Positions 56,609 to 64,000 of a DNA stretch of 64,000 bases are shown here, in pieces (position 1 is the first letter of the stretch; every line of letters starts with the position of its first letter). The notes beneath the pieces were generated by a model. That model saw nothing but the letters and a program-made list of their open reading frames with translations, searched no databases and had not been told where the DNA came from. Position numbers and translations under genes: made by a program. The DNA lies in contig JABTUK010000005.1 in NCBI GenBank assembly GCA_015075405.1, positions 434,001 through 498,000 of the forward strand, in the 5' to 3' direction. The DNA comes from Anaerolineales bacterium. GTDB lineage: Bacteria; Chloroflexota; Anaerolineae; 4572-78; J111.

Positions 56609-57901
56609 TTAACTCCGCATTAAATTCGGGGCATATAAGGCTGCGGCGTGGCCCAGGCCCAAAAAACCCGCACTGACCGTGACAGACCGCACCAGCGCTT
56701 CGCCCACCAACCGGGGTGCGGCTAACCGCTGCATCGCTATCTGCTGGCGCAGGGCCAGCGTCATCAGGCCGATTAAGCCCATCAATTCATGGCCTCTTGA
56801 AACCCAAACGCGGGTTCGCCGCTTTAAAGCTGCCTCTGTCGCCCGTCTGGCGTGTGTTCGCTGTTGGACTTGGCAGTAACGTCGCAGATGATTGACGACA
56901 ATCCGGGCATCGGCGCCGACGCCGCGCAGGGTGGCCGAAGCTACTGTGCGCTGCCTCGGCAAGCCGACGTAATACAAGCCCGGCACGGCGGTGCTCTCAC
57001 CCCGGCTCTGCCGGGCGCGTCCGGTTTCATCCAATGCGCCCAATTCGGCTAAATAGGCCAGGTGAGGCCGGTAGCCGGTGGCAAAGATAACGGCATCCAC
57101 TTTTTCATGGCGGCCATCGCTCCAGATAACGCCATCTGCGCTGAATCGCTCGAATATAGGCCGCTGGTCAGGCCGGCCCGCCGCTAGCGCCGTCCGATAT
57201 TTGCCGGTATCGAAGACCGGCATACTCTGTTCGTCCAACCATTGGGTGCGGTCCAGGCCGCTGAACTTTAACCAAAAGTGAATATCTTGCCCCAGCATCC
57301 GCTGCGGTAGATAGCGAATCGGGTGTCGCGTGGCCAGGGTGACGCGGGCGACCTGAGCCAACTCCACCCCAATTTGTACGGCGGCATTGCCCCCACCGAC
57401 CACTACGACCCGCTGCCGGTGAAATGGCTCTGGTCTCCGATACTCAGCCGCATGGAGAACCTGGCCGCGATACTGCCCCTGGCCGGGAAGGTCAGGCATA
57501 TTGGGCCGGCCGAAAAAGCCGGTGGCGGCCACCACTGTCCGCGTTCTGAAGCAACCTTTGTCGGCGGTGACGATCCGAAAGAAGCGGCCTGCACGCTCAA
57601 TTTTGACTACCCGCGCTCCGGTCACAATCGGCAAAGCGAAATGGGCCGCGTAGCTGCGGAGATAAGCCACGGCCTCGTCGCGCCGGGGATAGCGGTCGGG
57701 CTGGCCGGGAAAAGGCAGGCCCGGCAGCGACGAGTAGCGCGCGGTCGAATTGAGCGATAGACTATCGTAGAAGTGGGGCCAGGAACCCCCCGGCTCGTCG
57801 CCCGCTTCGAGGAGCAGAAAACGCAGTCCGGCCTGTTGCAGATGATAGCCCGTAGCCAATCCGGCCTGGCCCGCGCCGATGACAATCGAATCGTAAATCA
57901 T
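56609..57901 (-). CDS. FAD/NAD(P)-dependent monooxygenase-like oxidoreductase (CzcO/FMO type)
   Basis: The 430-residue flavoprotein has the FAD site VIGAGQAGLATGYHL, a second dinucleotide site VVVVGGGNAAVQIG and the ATGYRPHLAYL motif typical of flavin-containing monooxygenases. A hydrophobic C-terminal helix may contact the membrane. ATG 57901 is chosen because AAGGAG lies 8 nt upstream; ATG 57907 would leave only 2 nt. The substrate is unknown. Confidence 0.9.
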   Translation of the reverse strand: MIYDSIVIGAGQAGLATGYHLQQAGLRFLLLEAGDEPGGSWPHFYDSLSLNSTARYSSLPGLPFPGQPDRYPRRDEAVAYLRSYAAHFALPIVTGARVVKIERAGRFFRIVTADKGCFRTRTVVAATGFFGRPNMPDLPGQGQYRGQVLHAAEYRRPEPFHRQRVVVVGGGNAAVQIGVELAQVARVTLATRHPIRYLPQRMLGQDIHFWLKFSGLDRTQWLDEQSMPVFDTGKYRTALAAGRPDQRPIFERFSADGVIWSDGRHEKVDAVIFATGYRPHLAYLAELGALDETGRARQSRGESTAVPGLYYVGLPRQRTVASATLRGVGADARIVVNHLRRYCQVQQRTHARRATEAALKRRTRVWVSRGHELMGLIGLMTLALRQQIAMQRLAAPRLVGEALVRSVTVSAGFLGLGHAAALYAPNLMRS

Positions 57902-57927
57902 GCTCATAACTCCTTAAAATAACTGTC

Positions 57928-58007
57928 ATGTCACTGCGAGCCGCAGGCGAAGCAGTCGCCTACCCCGCAGACAGGGATTGCTTTGGCCTACGGCCTCGCA
58001 ATGACAT
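57928..58007. repeat. Dispersed inverted repeat, TGTCACTGCGAG family
   Basis: ATGTCACTGCGAGCCGCAGG and GAAGCAGTC on the left are matched by GGATTGCTTTGGCC and CGCAATGACAT on the right. The element overlaps the last seven codons of the STAS gene. Confidence 0.85.
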
Positions 58008-58332
58008 TCTCATCGGATAGAATGGGCATATATGCATGCAAGCCGGCCAATTGAAATAGTTCAGCGTGAAACGGACGCAAGCCATAAGCCATCAAGGTAT
58101 GGGAGCTTTGCCGCGCTCGCGCCACCAGGCTGATCAGCAGGGCGATACCGGTGCTGTTCAGATAATCCACCCCGGCGAAATTGAAGAAGATAACGCCGGG
58201 GTTTTGGCTTGCCAGCGCCGTATAGGCCGCATCGAGCGCCTCTGCCGCGTGAACCGTCAGATCACCATACAGGTCAATCGTGGCCGAACCTGGCTGGTAA
58301 CGTCCTATAGCTTCAAAATGTTTTGTGTTCAT
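57988..58332 (-). CDS. STAS-domain protein (anti-sigma factor antagonist-like)
   Basis: The 114-residue single STAS domain has the phosphorylatable Ser in VDYLNSTGIALLISL, as in SpoIIAA/RsbV. Its last residues and stop codon are supplied by the neighbouring repeat. No anti-sigma kinase gene is adjacent, so its partner must be elsewhere. Confidence 0.92.
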   Translation of the reverse strand: MNTKHFEAIGRYQPGSATIDLYGDLTVHAAEALDAAYTALASQNPGVIFFNFAGVDYLNSTGIALLISLVARARQSSHTLMAYGLRPFHAELFQLAGLHAYMPILSDENVIARP

Positions 58333-58390
58333 CTTTTTTCCCTTTAATCAGCGTTTATCGGCGGTAACTGTGTTTCAACGCTAAACTTTT

Positions 58391-58441
58391 CCTTGCCCCA
58401 TCTCGTTCCCAAACTCAGTTTGGGAACGAGATGGGGCAAGG
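58391..58441. terminator. 51-bp near-perfect palindrome, terminator-like
   Basis: Two exactly complementary 25-nt arms (58391-58415 and 58417-58441) around one C, with TTTT following on the plus side and AAAA preceding. It lies between the BBE oxidase stop and the STAS start, both on the minus strand. Confidence 0.75.
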
Positions 58442-58462
58442 TTTTATGACCCGCAATCAAAG

Positions 58463-59851
58463 CTAAACTTTCACAGCCGGTTTGATATTCTGGTTCAGGC
58501 GGAAGAAGTTGGTTGGGTCATATTTGCGCTTCAAAGCGGCCAGCCGGTCATAGTTGGTCCGGTAAGAAGCGCGGACAGCCTCTTCTGTTTCGCCCATGAT
58601 GAAATTCACATACAGGCCCGGGCTGGCAAATGGCTGCATCGCGGCATAGGAGGCCCGCCCCCATGCAATATGCGGCTCGGCCGGGCCTTCCTCCCAGGCG
58701 GCGGTGTGAATGACGATATAATGCGGCTCGCGCAGGGCAAAGGCCGTCGCCTCAGGCGCAATCCGCGTGGCCGCCCCATGAATGTGGTGAATGATGGTGA
58801 CCGAGAAGGGCGACGTCATCTGTTCGGCCCGGGCGATGAGGGTGGCGAGCGCCTCATCGCTGAACTGTTTGACCGAGTAGGCCGATTCGTGATAGTGGCG
58901 GCCCACCGGGGCAAGCGGGTCGAGCATCGAGACAAAGTCAGGGTAAGCTATCGGCTGAATCAGATCCACCAGCGGCGGCCCAAACCGGCGCAGGGGCGCT
59001 AATAAACGCTCTCCTTCCGCCAAATCGTCGCCAAAGTATCCCGCCATGATAATGACTGCCGGACCGACCTCAGGTACCGTCGCCAGAAAGGCCTCGGCGC
59101 CCATATCATCAGGGATGGTGCGGCCGAAATCCCGATAAAAATCCAGTACTTCTTTGGCCCTGGCCAGGGGATGGATGACCATCCCGGCCAACACCTGGCC
59201 CAACGGGTGGAGTTGGTACTCGAAGGCGGTGACGATGCCAAAGTTGCCGCCGCCGCCGCGCAGCCCCCAAAATAGATCCGCGTTTTCAGCGGCGCTGGCC
59301 TTGAGCAGCCGGCCATCGGCAGTGACCAGCTCAAAAGACAGGGCGTTATCAATGGCCAGGCCGTGTTTGCCCATCAGCCAGCCGATACCGCCGCCCAGGG
59401 TGGAACCGCTGATGCCGGTATCGGAACAGATGCCGGTGGGCGCAATCAAGCCATACTGCTGGGTGGCCCGGATAAATTCGCCAATCTTTACGCCGGGTTC
59501 GGCGCGGGCGATGCGGGTGGTGGGGTCAACCTGCACCCCTTTCATAGCCGATAGGTCAATCACCAGGCCGTCATTGGCGCTGGCAAAGCCATTGGTATTG
59601 TGTGCGCCACCCCGGATGGCTACGGTTAAGTGGTGATCACGGGCAAAGTTGACAGCCAACACCACATCCTGGGTTGTGCGGCAGCGAGCGATCAAGGCCG
59701 GGTATTTGTCTATCCGCCCGTTCCAGAGCCGGCGGGCCTCCTCATAGGCAGCGTCGCCGGGGCGAATGAGTTGGCCGTTGAGCTTGGCGGCAAGTTCCTC
59801 GACCGCTGGAAGTTCAGCGGTTATCGTTGGAATTAATTCATTACTTTGCAT
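58463..59851 (-). CDS. Berberine-bridge-enzyme-like FAD-dependent oxidoreductase
   Basis: The 462-residue protein has a PCMH-type FAD domain: the His of AIRGGAHNTNG and the Cys of TGICSDTGISGSTLGGG are placed for the bicovalent flavin link of BBE-like oxidases. The C-terminal BBE segment is KYDPTNFFRLNQNI. There is no signal peptide. Such enzymes oxidise sugars, alkaloids or polyketides; the substrate is unknown. Confidence 0.93.
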   Translation of the reverse strand: MQSNELIPTITAELPAVEELAAKLNGQLIRPGDAAYEEARRLWNGRIDKYPALIARCRTTQDVVLAVNFARDHHLTVAIRGGAHNTNGFASANDGLVIDLSAMKGVQVDPTTRIARAEPGVKIGEFIRATQQYGLIAPTGICSDTGISGSTLGGGIGWLMGKHGLAIDNALSFELVTADGRLLKASAAENADLFWGLRGGGGNFGIVTAFEYQLHPLGQVLAGMVIHPLARAKEVLDFYRDFGRTIPDDMGAEAFLATVPEVGPAVIIMAGYFGDDLAEGERLLAPLRRFGPPLVDLIQPIAYPDFVSMLDPLAPVGRHYHESAYSVKQFSDEALATLIARAEQMTSPFSVTIIHHIHGAATRIAPEATAFALREPHYIVIHTAAWEEGPAEPHIAWGRASYAAMQPFASPGLYVNFIMGETEEAVRASYRTNYDRLAALKRKYDPTNFFRLNQNIKPAVKV

Positions 59852-60014
59852 GGTTGATATCCTTAAATGGTCTCTCTTAATTTGATAAAGAGTTAAAGTT
59901 ATTTGTTAGAGCAATGATTCAGTTGACTGCTGGTCAGCCCCCGTCACCTTTGACGAAGGCTGGTCTATAGGTGTGCCATCTTTGAACTGACGCGATAGGT
60001 GAGCACCGGCCGGG

Positions 60015-60272
60015 TTAGACTGAGACCTCGGTCCTGGCCGCTTTGCGGCTGGCGCCTGCTAATAAGGCCGGCTCCTGCACCGGTCCAAAGATCGCCGGTC
60101 GAATATTGCCGGAAATGATCTCCAGGCCCGAGGTCACGGCCCTGCCTCCTTCTCTTGGAGTGATCTCGAAGTTGCGTTTCCCTATTCCTGGCAGGGCTTC
60201 AATGATACTCAGGGCGACCAGCACGATCGCCAGGCCCCATAAAAGGGCTTGTTTCCTTTTTAGAGTAGACAT
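60015..60272 (-). CDS. Small single-pass membrane protein, hypothetical
   Basis: This 85-residue protein has one hydrophobic helix (ALLWGLAIVLVALSIIEALP) after MSTLKRKQ and a polar tail. I do not recognise a family. ATG 60272 follows an AAAGGGG SD. The flanking 163-bp (59852-60014) and 131-bp (60273-60403) gaps hold nothing I can support. Confidence 0.6.
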   Translation of the reverse strand: MSTLKRKQALLWGLAIVLVALSIIEALPGIGKRNFEITPREGGRAVTSGLEIISGNIRPAIFGPVQEPALLAGASRKAARTEVSV

Positions 60273-60403
60273 AATATTTTTTCCCCTTTCTTGATACATA
60301 ATCAATTAATTGAGATATAGCTCCAATACTTTTTAAATAAGGCCGTAGCATAGGGCCTTGTGCCCGCCCGCAAGGGGCTAAACTACAGTATTGAATATGG
60401 CTA

Positions 60404-60856
60404 TTAACATCGGTAAACCTCCTCAACGCTTGATTCGCCCGGAAGGGGGCCGCTTATCTGCTGCAAGATACCCAATATGTCCATTTCCTGCCATAAATCG
60501 GCAATCTTACCTTCGGCCAGGCGGAAGATGTCAATTCCTTTCAGCGTAATCCGTTGGTGGGTCGCCGGGATGCCCATGAACTCGCCGGTGTGTCTGGCTG
60601 TGCTTGACCAGCGCACCACAATTTTGTCGCCATTACCGATAATTTCGTGAGCTTCGATTCGGGTTGTATCGCTAAAGCTGGTCGCCAACATGCCGACGAA
60701 TTTTTTGAATCCTTCGCGCCCGTTCAGACCCGGCGGCAAGTCGTGGCCGACAAAATCGGCGGCTAAATAGTGGTCAATGGCGGCGCTATTCATTTTTCCA
60801 GCAGCAAAAACGTCCTCATAGAAATGCTGAACAAGGACCAGGTTTTTTTCTGACAT
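60404..60856 (-). CDS. SnoaL-like ester cyclase family protein
   Basis: The 150-residue NTF2-like protein has FYEDVFAAGK, HYLAADFVGHDLPPGL, WSSTARHTGEFMGIPATH and GIDIFRLAEGKIADLWQEMD, the landmarks of SnoaL-like polyketide cyclase/ester cyclases. AAGGAGG precedes ATG 60856 by about 6 nt. The role is unknown; it could serve the same pathway as the BBE oxidase. Confidence 0.92.
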   Translation of the reverse strand: MSEKNLVLVQHFYEDVFAAGKMNSAAIDHYLAADFVGHDLPPGLNGREGFKKFVGMLATSFSDTTRIEAHEIIGNGDKIVVRWSSTARHTGEFMGIPATHQRITLKGIDIFRLAEGKIADLWQEMDILGILQQISGPLPGESSVEEVYRC

Positions 60857-60928
60857 CGTCACCTCCTTCGTGTATAATGGGGGTCAAGTTACATACAAGT
60901 GTCCAGAAAAATTCTTTCCCAACAATCA

Positions 60929-60990
60929 AGGTAGCAAGTGGCAGGGTAGCAGGTAACAAGTTTGCTACTTTGCTACCCTGCTACCTGTTT
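60929..60990. repeat. Interspersed inverted repeat, family B, second copy
   Basis: GGTAGCAAGTGGCAGGGTAG words on the left and GCTACTTTGCTACCCTGC words on the right, with a short spacer; matches 7751-7833. Confidence 0.85.
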
Positions 60991-61022
60991 CAGTAGCCGA
61001 AAAATTTTCCGGAGAACTATAT

Positions 61023-61226
61023 TTATGCCTCAATCTTAAGTCCCACACCGGGAGCATGCCAGATGGGTTGGGACACGACCACGCCGTGCTGCTTGAATTG
61101 ATGCACCAAATTGAGCGCAACGAGCCGGTGTTGCAGCCGGGTTTGCTCAGCCGTCAAGGAGCTGATGGCCTCATTGAGGCCCGCGTACTCGGCCTGGATG
61201 GTTTGGATGGTTTTAGTGAGTGTCAT
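61023..61226 (-). CDS. Small coiled-coil protein, hypothetical
   Basis: This 67-residue protein is mostly helix with heptad-like hydrophobics (LNEAISSLTAEQTRLQHRL). An AAGGAT SD precedes ATG 61226. I do not recognise it. It is divergent from the BTAD-AAA regulator and could be under its control. Confidence 0.55.
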   Translation of the reverse strand: MTLTKTIQTIQAEYAGLNEAISSLTAEQTRLQHRLVALNLVHQFKQHGVVVSQPIWHAPGVGLKIEA

Positions 61227-61340
61227 TGTTTAGATCCTTTCATGTTTAAGTTTTGAAAATATGATTGGCTTTGCTATAGGCTTTATTGGTACACGCACTA
61301 CAGATGAGCCTCTTTTTTAATAAGCAGTATAAACAGTGAG

Positions 61341-61375
61341 CGTGGGAAAAACGTGGGAAAAAGCGTGGGAAAAGA
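61341..61375 (+). repeat. Three direct CGTGGGAAAA repeats at the regulator start
   Basis: CGTGGGAAAA occurs at 61341, 61352 and 61364 (spacings 11 and 12 nt), spanning the likely GTG start codons. It may be an operator or a product of slippage. Confidence 0.7.
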
Positions 61376-64000
61376 GAGTCAGCAGAAAATTAATCGGCTC
61401 CGCCTGACCTGGTTGGGCACGCCGGAGATTAGTTATGCCGATCAGCCGCTTACCTTTCGCACCCGCAAAGCCTTAGCCCTTTTCATCTACCTGACCACCG
61501 AGGGCGGAAGCCACAGCCGGGAGAAACTGACCACGCTCTTTTGGCCGGAGAGTGACGCGACACGGGGGCGGGGGATGCTACGGACGACCCTGGCTTACCT
61601 GCGCGAGGTGATGGCTGGCTTCGAGACCGATTACCTCATGGTCGAGCCGCAGTCCCTCGGCTTTGATTTTCAGGCCGATTTTGAGCTTGACCTGCATACC
61701 CTCCAGGCCGCCCTTGACCTGATTCAGCCGCAACCCGGCCCGGTGGAGCGAGAGCGGGCCATCGGCCAGCTCCAAAGGGCGGCAAACCTCTATCGCGGTG
61801 ATTTTCTGGAGGGCTTCTCTCTGGCCGATACGCCCGACTTTGATGATTGGGTCAGTTTACAGAGGGAAGTCTGGCATAGCCGGCTGAACCTGATCTTTGA
61901 CGCTCTTTCTCAGTGGCAGTTTGAGGCGGGCGACCTGCCGGCCGGGCTGGAAACGGCCACCCGCTGGCGGGTTCACGACCCTTATGGCGAGGCTGCGCCG
62001 CAGCGCCTCATGCAGCTTCATTTTGCCGGGGGCAACCGGGCCGCGGCGCTGCAGGTTTACGAAGCCTACCGCCAGATGCTGGCCGCCGAATTTGGCGGCC
62101 AACCCGCGCCCGAAATCGAGAGCCTGGCGGCGCGCATTAGGGCCAGCAGGCCCACTCAACAACCGAGCGCCCGAGCGCCCCAGACCCCCACCCCGGCTGA
62201 TCTCGGCTTTGTGGGCCGGGCCGAGGAATTCAGGCGCTTGACGGCAGCTTACCACGCCGCGAGCCAGGGGCAGCCCCAGGTGGTCATCTTGCTGGGTGAA
62301 GCCGGTATCGGTAAGACGCGCCTGGCCGGGGAGTTTCTACAATGGGCCGCTGCCCAGGGGGCCGAGGTGCTGCCGGGTCGCGCCTTTGAAACCGGGGGCG
62401 AGCTGCCCTATCAGCCCCTGGCCCAACTGCTGCGCCATCGTCTGGACCAGGAACAGACGCCGGTTGACCTACTCTCTATAACCTGGTTGGCCGAGTTGAG
62501 CCGGCTCTTGCCCGAACTGCGCGACCGTTATCCTGAGTTACCGCAACCCCAGCCGGACGAAGCTACGGCGCAAAGCCGCCTGTTGGAGTCTATCACCCGT
62601 TTGGGACAGGCTCTAGCCCAACGCGCGCCGTTATTACTTTTTATTGACGATATTCAGTGGGCTGATGTGGCTTCGTTAGATGCTTTGCATTACGCGGCAT
62701 CGCACTGGACGGAGCACAAGGCGCCTATCTTGCTGCTGCTCTGCGCGCGCGATGTGGCCTTGGTAGAAAAAAGCAGTGTGCAGCAGTGGTTCACCCGCCT
62801 TAAAGCCAAGCTGGCCGTGACCCAATTGACGTTGGCTCCGCTGACCATTGAAGACACGCTGGCCCTGGTGGCCTCGTTGGAAGCCGGACAGGTAAGGGGC
62901 GGCCAACCCACCCCGGCAGCTGGGGAGGAGTTGTCGCCCCCCAAATTCAACACCTTTGCTCAGGCCCTGTTTACCGAAACGGGCGGGCAGCCACTTTACC
63001 TGGTCGAGACGATCAAAGCCTTGCTGGAACAGAAGGTGTTGATCCCCTATCACACCGCCGAGGGCGTCCAACGACTCCAGTGGCGGACGCTGGCTGGCGA
63101 AACCACCGGCCATTTTCCGCTGCCCCGGCTCATTCCCACCAGCGTGCGCGAAGCGATTCTGGATCGGCTGTCCCGGCTGACTCCGCCCGCAACGGCCATG
63201 CTCACCGCCGCCGCTGTGCTGGGGCAGGCCGCCACGTTCAGGCAACTGTCTGAGATGTCCGGGATAGAGGAAATGGCCGGGGTGGACGCGCTGGAAGAAT
63301 TGGTGGCTAAACGCCTGTTGCTTGACCCGCATCAGGCCGGTCAAGCCTACCTGATTGCTCACGATAAAATTCGGGAGGTGATTTATGGGGAAACCAGCGC
63401 CGCCCGCCGGCAGGTGCTCCACCGCCGGGCCGTAACTGCGCTCCAGGGGGGCGACCCGGCTCGCCTGGCTTATCACGCCCTGGCGGCGGGGATGGACGAG
63501 CAGGCTTTTTTTTACAGCCTGGCCGCCGGCGATGCGGCGCTCCACCTTTTTGCCGCCGGTGATGCGATAACCCACTACGAAACCGCCCGCCGGCTTTTGG
63601 CGGCTGGGGCGGCACAGATAGAGAGCGCCGTTTGCCAGCGCCTTTATCTGCATTTGGGTCGGGCGCTGGAACTGCATGGTCAATTTGAGCAGGCCGGGGC
63701 TGTTTATGAGGAAATGGAGATTATCGCCCGGCAGTATACGCCAGCAATGAAGCTGGCCGCCTTGATGGCCCAGGCCGCGCTCCAGTCTATCCCCTCCCCG
63801 TCGCTTAACGCGGTTCAGGGGGAAACCCTGGCGGAACAAGCGCTCAACCTGGCCCGCGAATTGGGCGACAAGGCGGCTGAGGCTAAAATTTTGTGGGGGT
63901 TGATGAACCTCCACACCCATGCCAACCGCTTGCCGCAAGCCATTGCCTGCGGCGAACAAGCACTGGCCCTGGTCCGCGATCTCGACTTGCCTGAGCAGAG
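61353..64000 (+). CDS. BTAD-AAA transcriptional regulator (MalT/SARP-like), 3' end cut by window
   Basis: The frame is open to the right edge (about 880 residues). An OmpR-like winged helix (RLRLTWLGTPEISY ... REKLTTLFWPE) is followed by a BTAD helical domain (LYRGDFLEGF, LATRWRVHDPYGEAA-like, LQVYEAYRQMLAAEFG). Then comes an AAA/NACHT-like ATPase (FVGRAEEF, Walker A GEAGIGKTRL near residue 316, Walker B LLLFIDDIQWAD) and TPR-like helices. Such proteins activate secondary-metabolite or sugar genes after ligand binding. GTG 61353 and GTG 61365 are both possible starts. Confidence 0.88.
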   Translation, partial: MGKSVGKESQQKINRLRLTWLGTPEISYADQPLTFRTRKALALFIYLTTEGGSHSREKLTTLFWPESDATRGRGMLRTTLAYLREVMAGFETDYLMVEPQSLGFDFQADFELDLHTLQAALDLIQPQPGPVERERAIGQLQRAANLYRGDFLEGFSLADTPDFDDWVSLQREVWHSRLNLIFDALSQWQFEAGDLPAGLETATRWRVHDPYGEAAPQRLMQLHFAGGNRAAALQVYEAYRQMLAAEFGGQPAPEIESLAARIRASRPTQQPSARAPQTPTPADLGFVGRAEEFRRLTAAYHAASQGQPQVVILLGEAGIGKTRLAGEFLQWAAAQGAEVLPGRAFETGGELPYQPLAQLLRHRLDQEQTPVDLLSITWLAELSRLLPELRDRYPELPQPQPDEATAQSRLLESITRLGQALAQRAPLLLFIDDIQWADVASLDALHYAASHWTEHKAPILLLLCARDVALVEKSSVQQWFTRLKAKLAVTQLTLAPLTIEDTLALVASLEAGQVRGGQPTPAAGEELSPPKFNTFAQALFTETGGQPLYLVETIKALLEQKVLIPYHTAEGVQRLQWRTLAGETTGHFPLPRLIPTSVREAILDRLSRLTPPATAMLTAAAVLGQAATFRQLSEMSGIEEMAGVDALEELVAKRLLLDPHQAGQAYLIAHDKIREVIYGETSAARRQVLHRRAVTALQGGDPARLAYHALAAGMDEQAFFYSLAAGDAALHLFAAGDAITHYETARRLLAAGAAQIESAVCQRLYLHLGRALELHGQFEQAGAVYEEMEIIARQYTPAMKLAALMAQAALQSIPSPSLNAVQGETLAEQALNLARELGDKAAEAKILWGLMNLHTHANRLPQAIACGEQALALVRDLDLPEQ

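Noticed and set aside
61578..63959. Long minus-strand frames opposite the BTAD-AAA regulator (for example 62676-63959)
   Set aside because: The plus strand shows Walker motifs and BTAD helices; the minus frames show no domain.
1..64000. Insertion sequences or prophage
   Set aside because: I saw no transposase, integrase or phage structural gene on either strand; the repeats carry no coding capacity of their own.

Overview
The window is a GC-rich bacterial chromosome segment with about 50 protein genes, one tRNA and no rRNA, CRISPR array, transposase or phage gene that I can see. Several traits suggest a Chloroflexota lineage, probably Anaerolineae: a STAND ATPase with extracellular choice-of-anchor-type domains, FHA-ABC and FHA-SH3 proteins, G5/beta-propeller lipoproteins, a BTAD-AAA regulator, LysM-Gmad2 secreted proteins and Pro/Thr-rich linkers. 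This placement is inference from gene content. Both ends cut a gene: a Ser/Thr kinase on the left and a BTAD-AAA regulator on the right.

Layout. 1-7.1 kb (minus) is a three-gene cluster: a membrane-anchored STAND ATPase, a carnitine-acyltransferase-like protein, and a protein with two kinase domains separated by an effector-associated (death-like) domain. 7.3-10.7 kb holds uspA, the haem genes hemL and hemB, and a HEAT-repeat protein. 10.9-17.4 kb holds a LysM secreted protein, a three-domain fusion (degenerate isochorismatase, APH-like phosphotransferase, dual-specificity phosphatase), a PfkB kinase and an amidohydrolase. 17.6-25.4 kb holds an FHA-ABC exporter, a VOC protein, an anchored subtilase, a membrane protein and a NarL-type sensor kinase. 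25.5-31.1 kb is a TetR-controlled LUD-SDR-LLM redox operon followed by two hydrolases. 31.5-37.9 kb holds a probable selenocysteine DsbA/FrnE-like protein, an M23 peptidase, a propeller lipoprotein, a CHASE4 sensor kinase with two receiver proteins, and a flavin reductase. 38.2-54.5 kb holds a molybdopterin-binding protein, a G5-propeller lipoprotein, a hybrid kinase, and an envelope-polysaccharide block (UDP-glucuronate decarboxylase, O-antigen ligase, GtrA, two glycosyltransferases) with FHA-SH3 and membrane proteins. 54.5-64 kb holds small-molecule enzymes, tRNA-Gly(CCC), a STAS protein, small hypotheticals and the regulator.

Three things stand out. First, 31514-32134 reads as a DsbA/FrnE protein whose first redox Cys codon is TGA (UPWC instead of CPWC), with a bacterial-SECIS-like hairpin at the right distance. 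Second, the intergenic DNA is full of short inverted repeats built from quasi-tandem 7-8-nt words. They form many families with different words but one architecture, and some lie inside genes (signal peptides, O-antigen ligase, GT39). Third, two genes appear to start at non-standard codons (ATT and ATC) behind good Shine-Dalgarno sequences.

All functions are read from motifs and family resemblance by eye; no database search was run.
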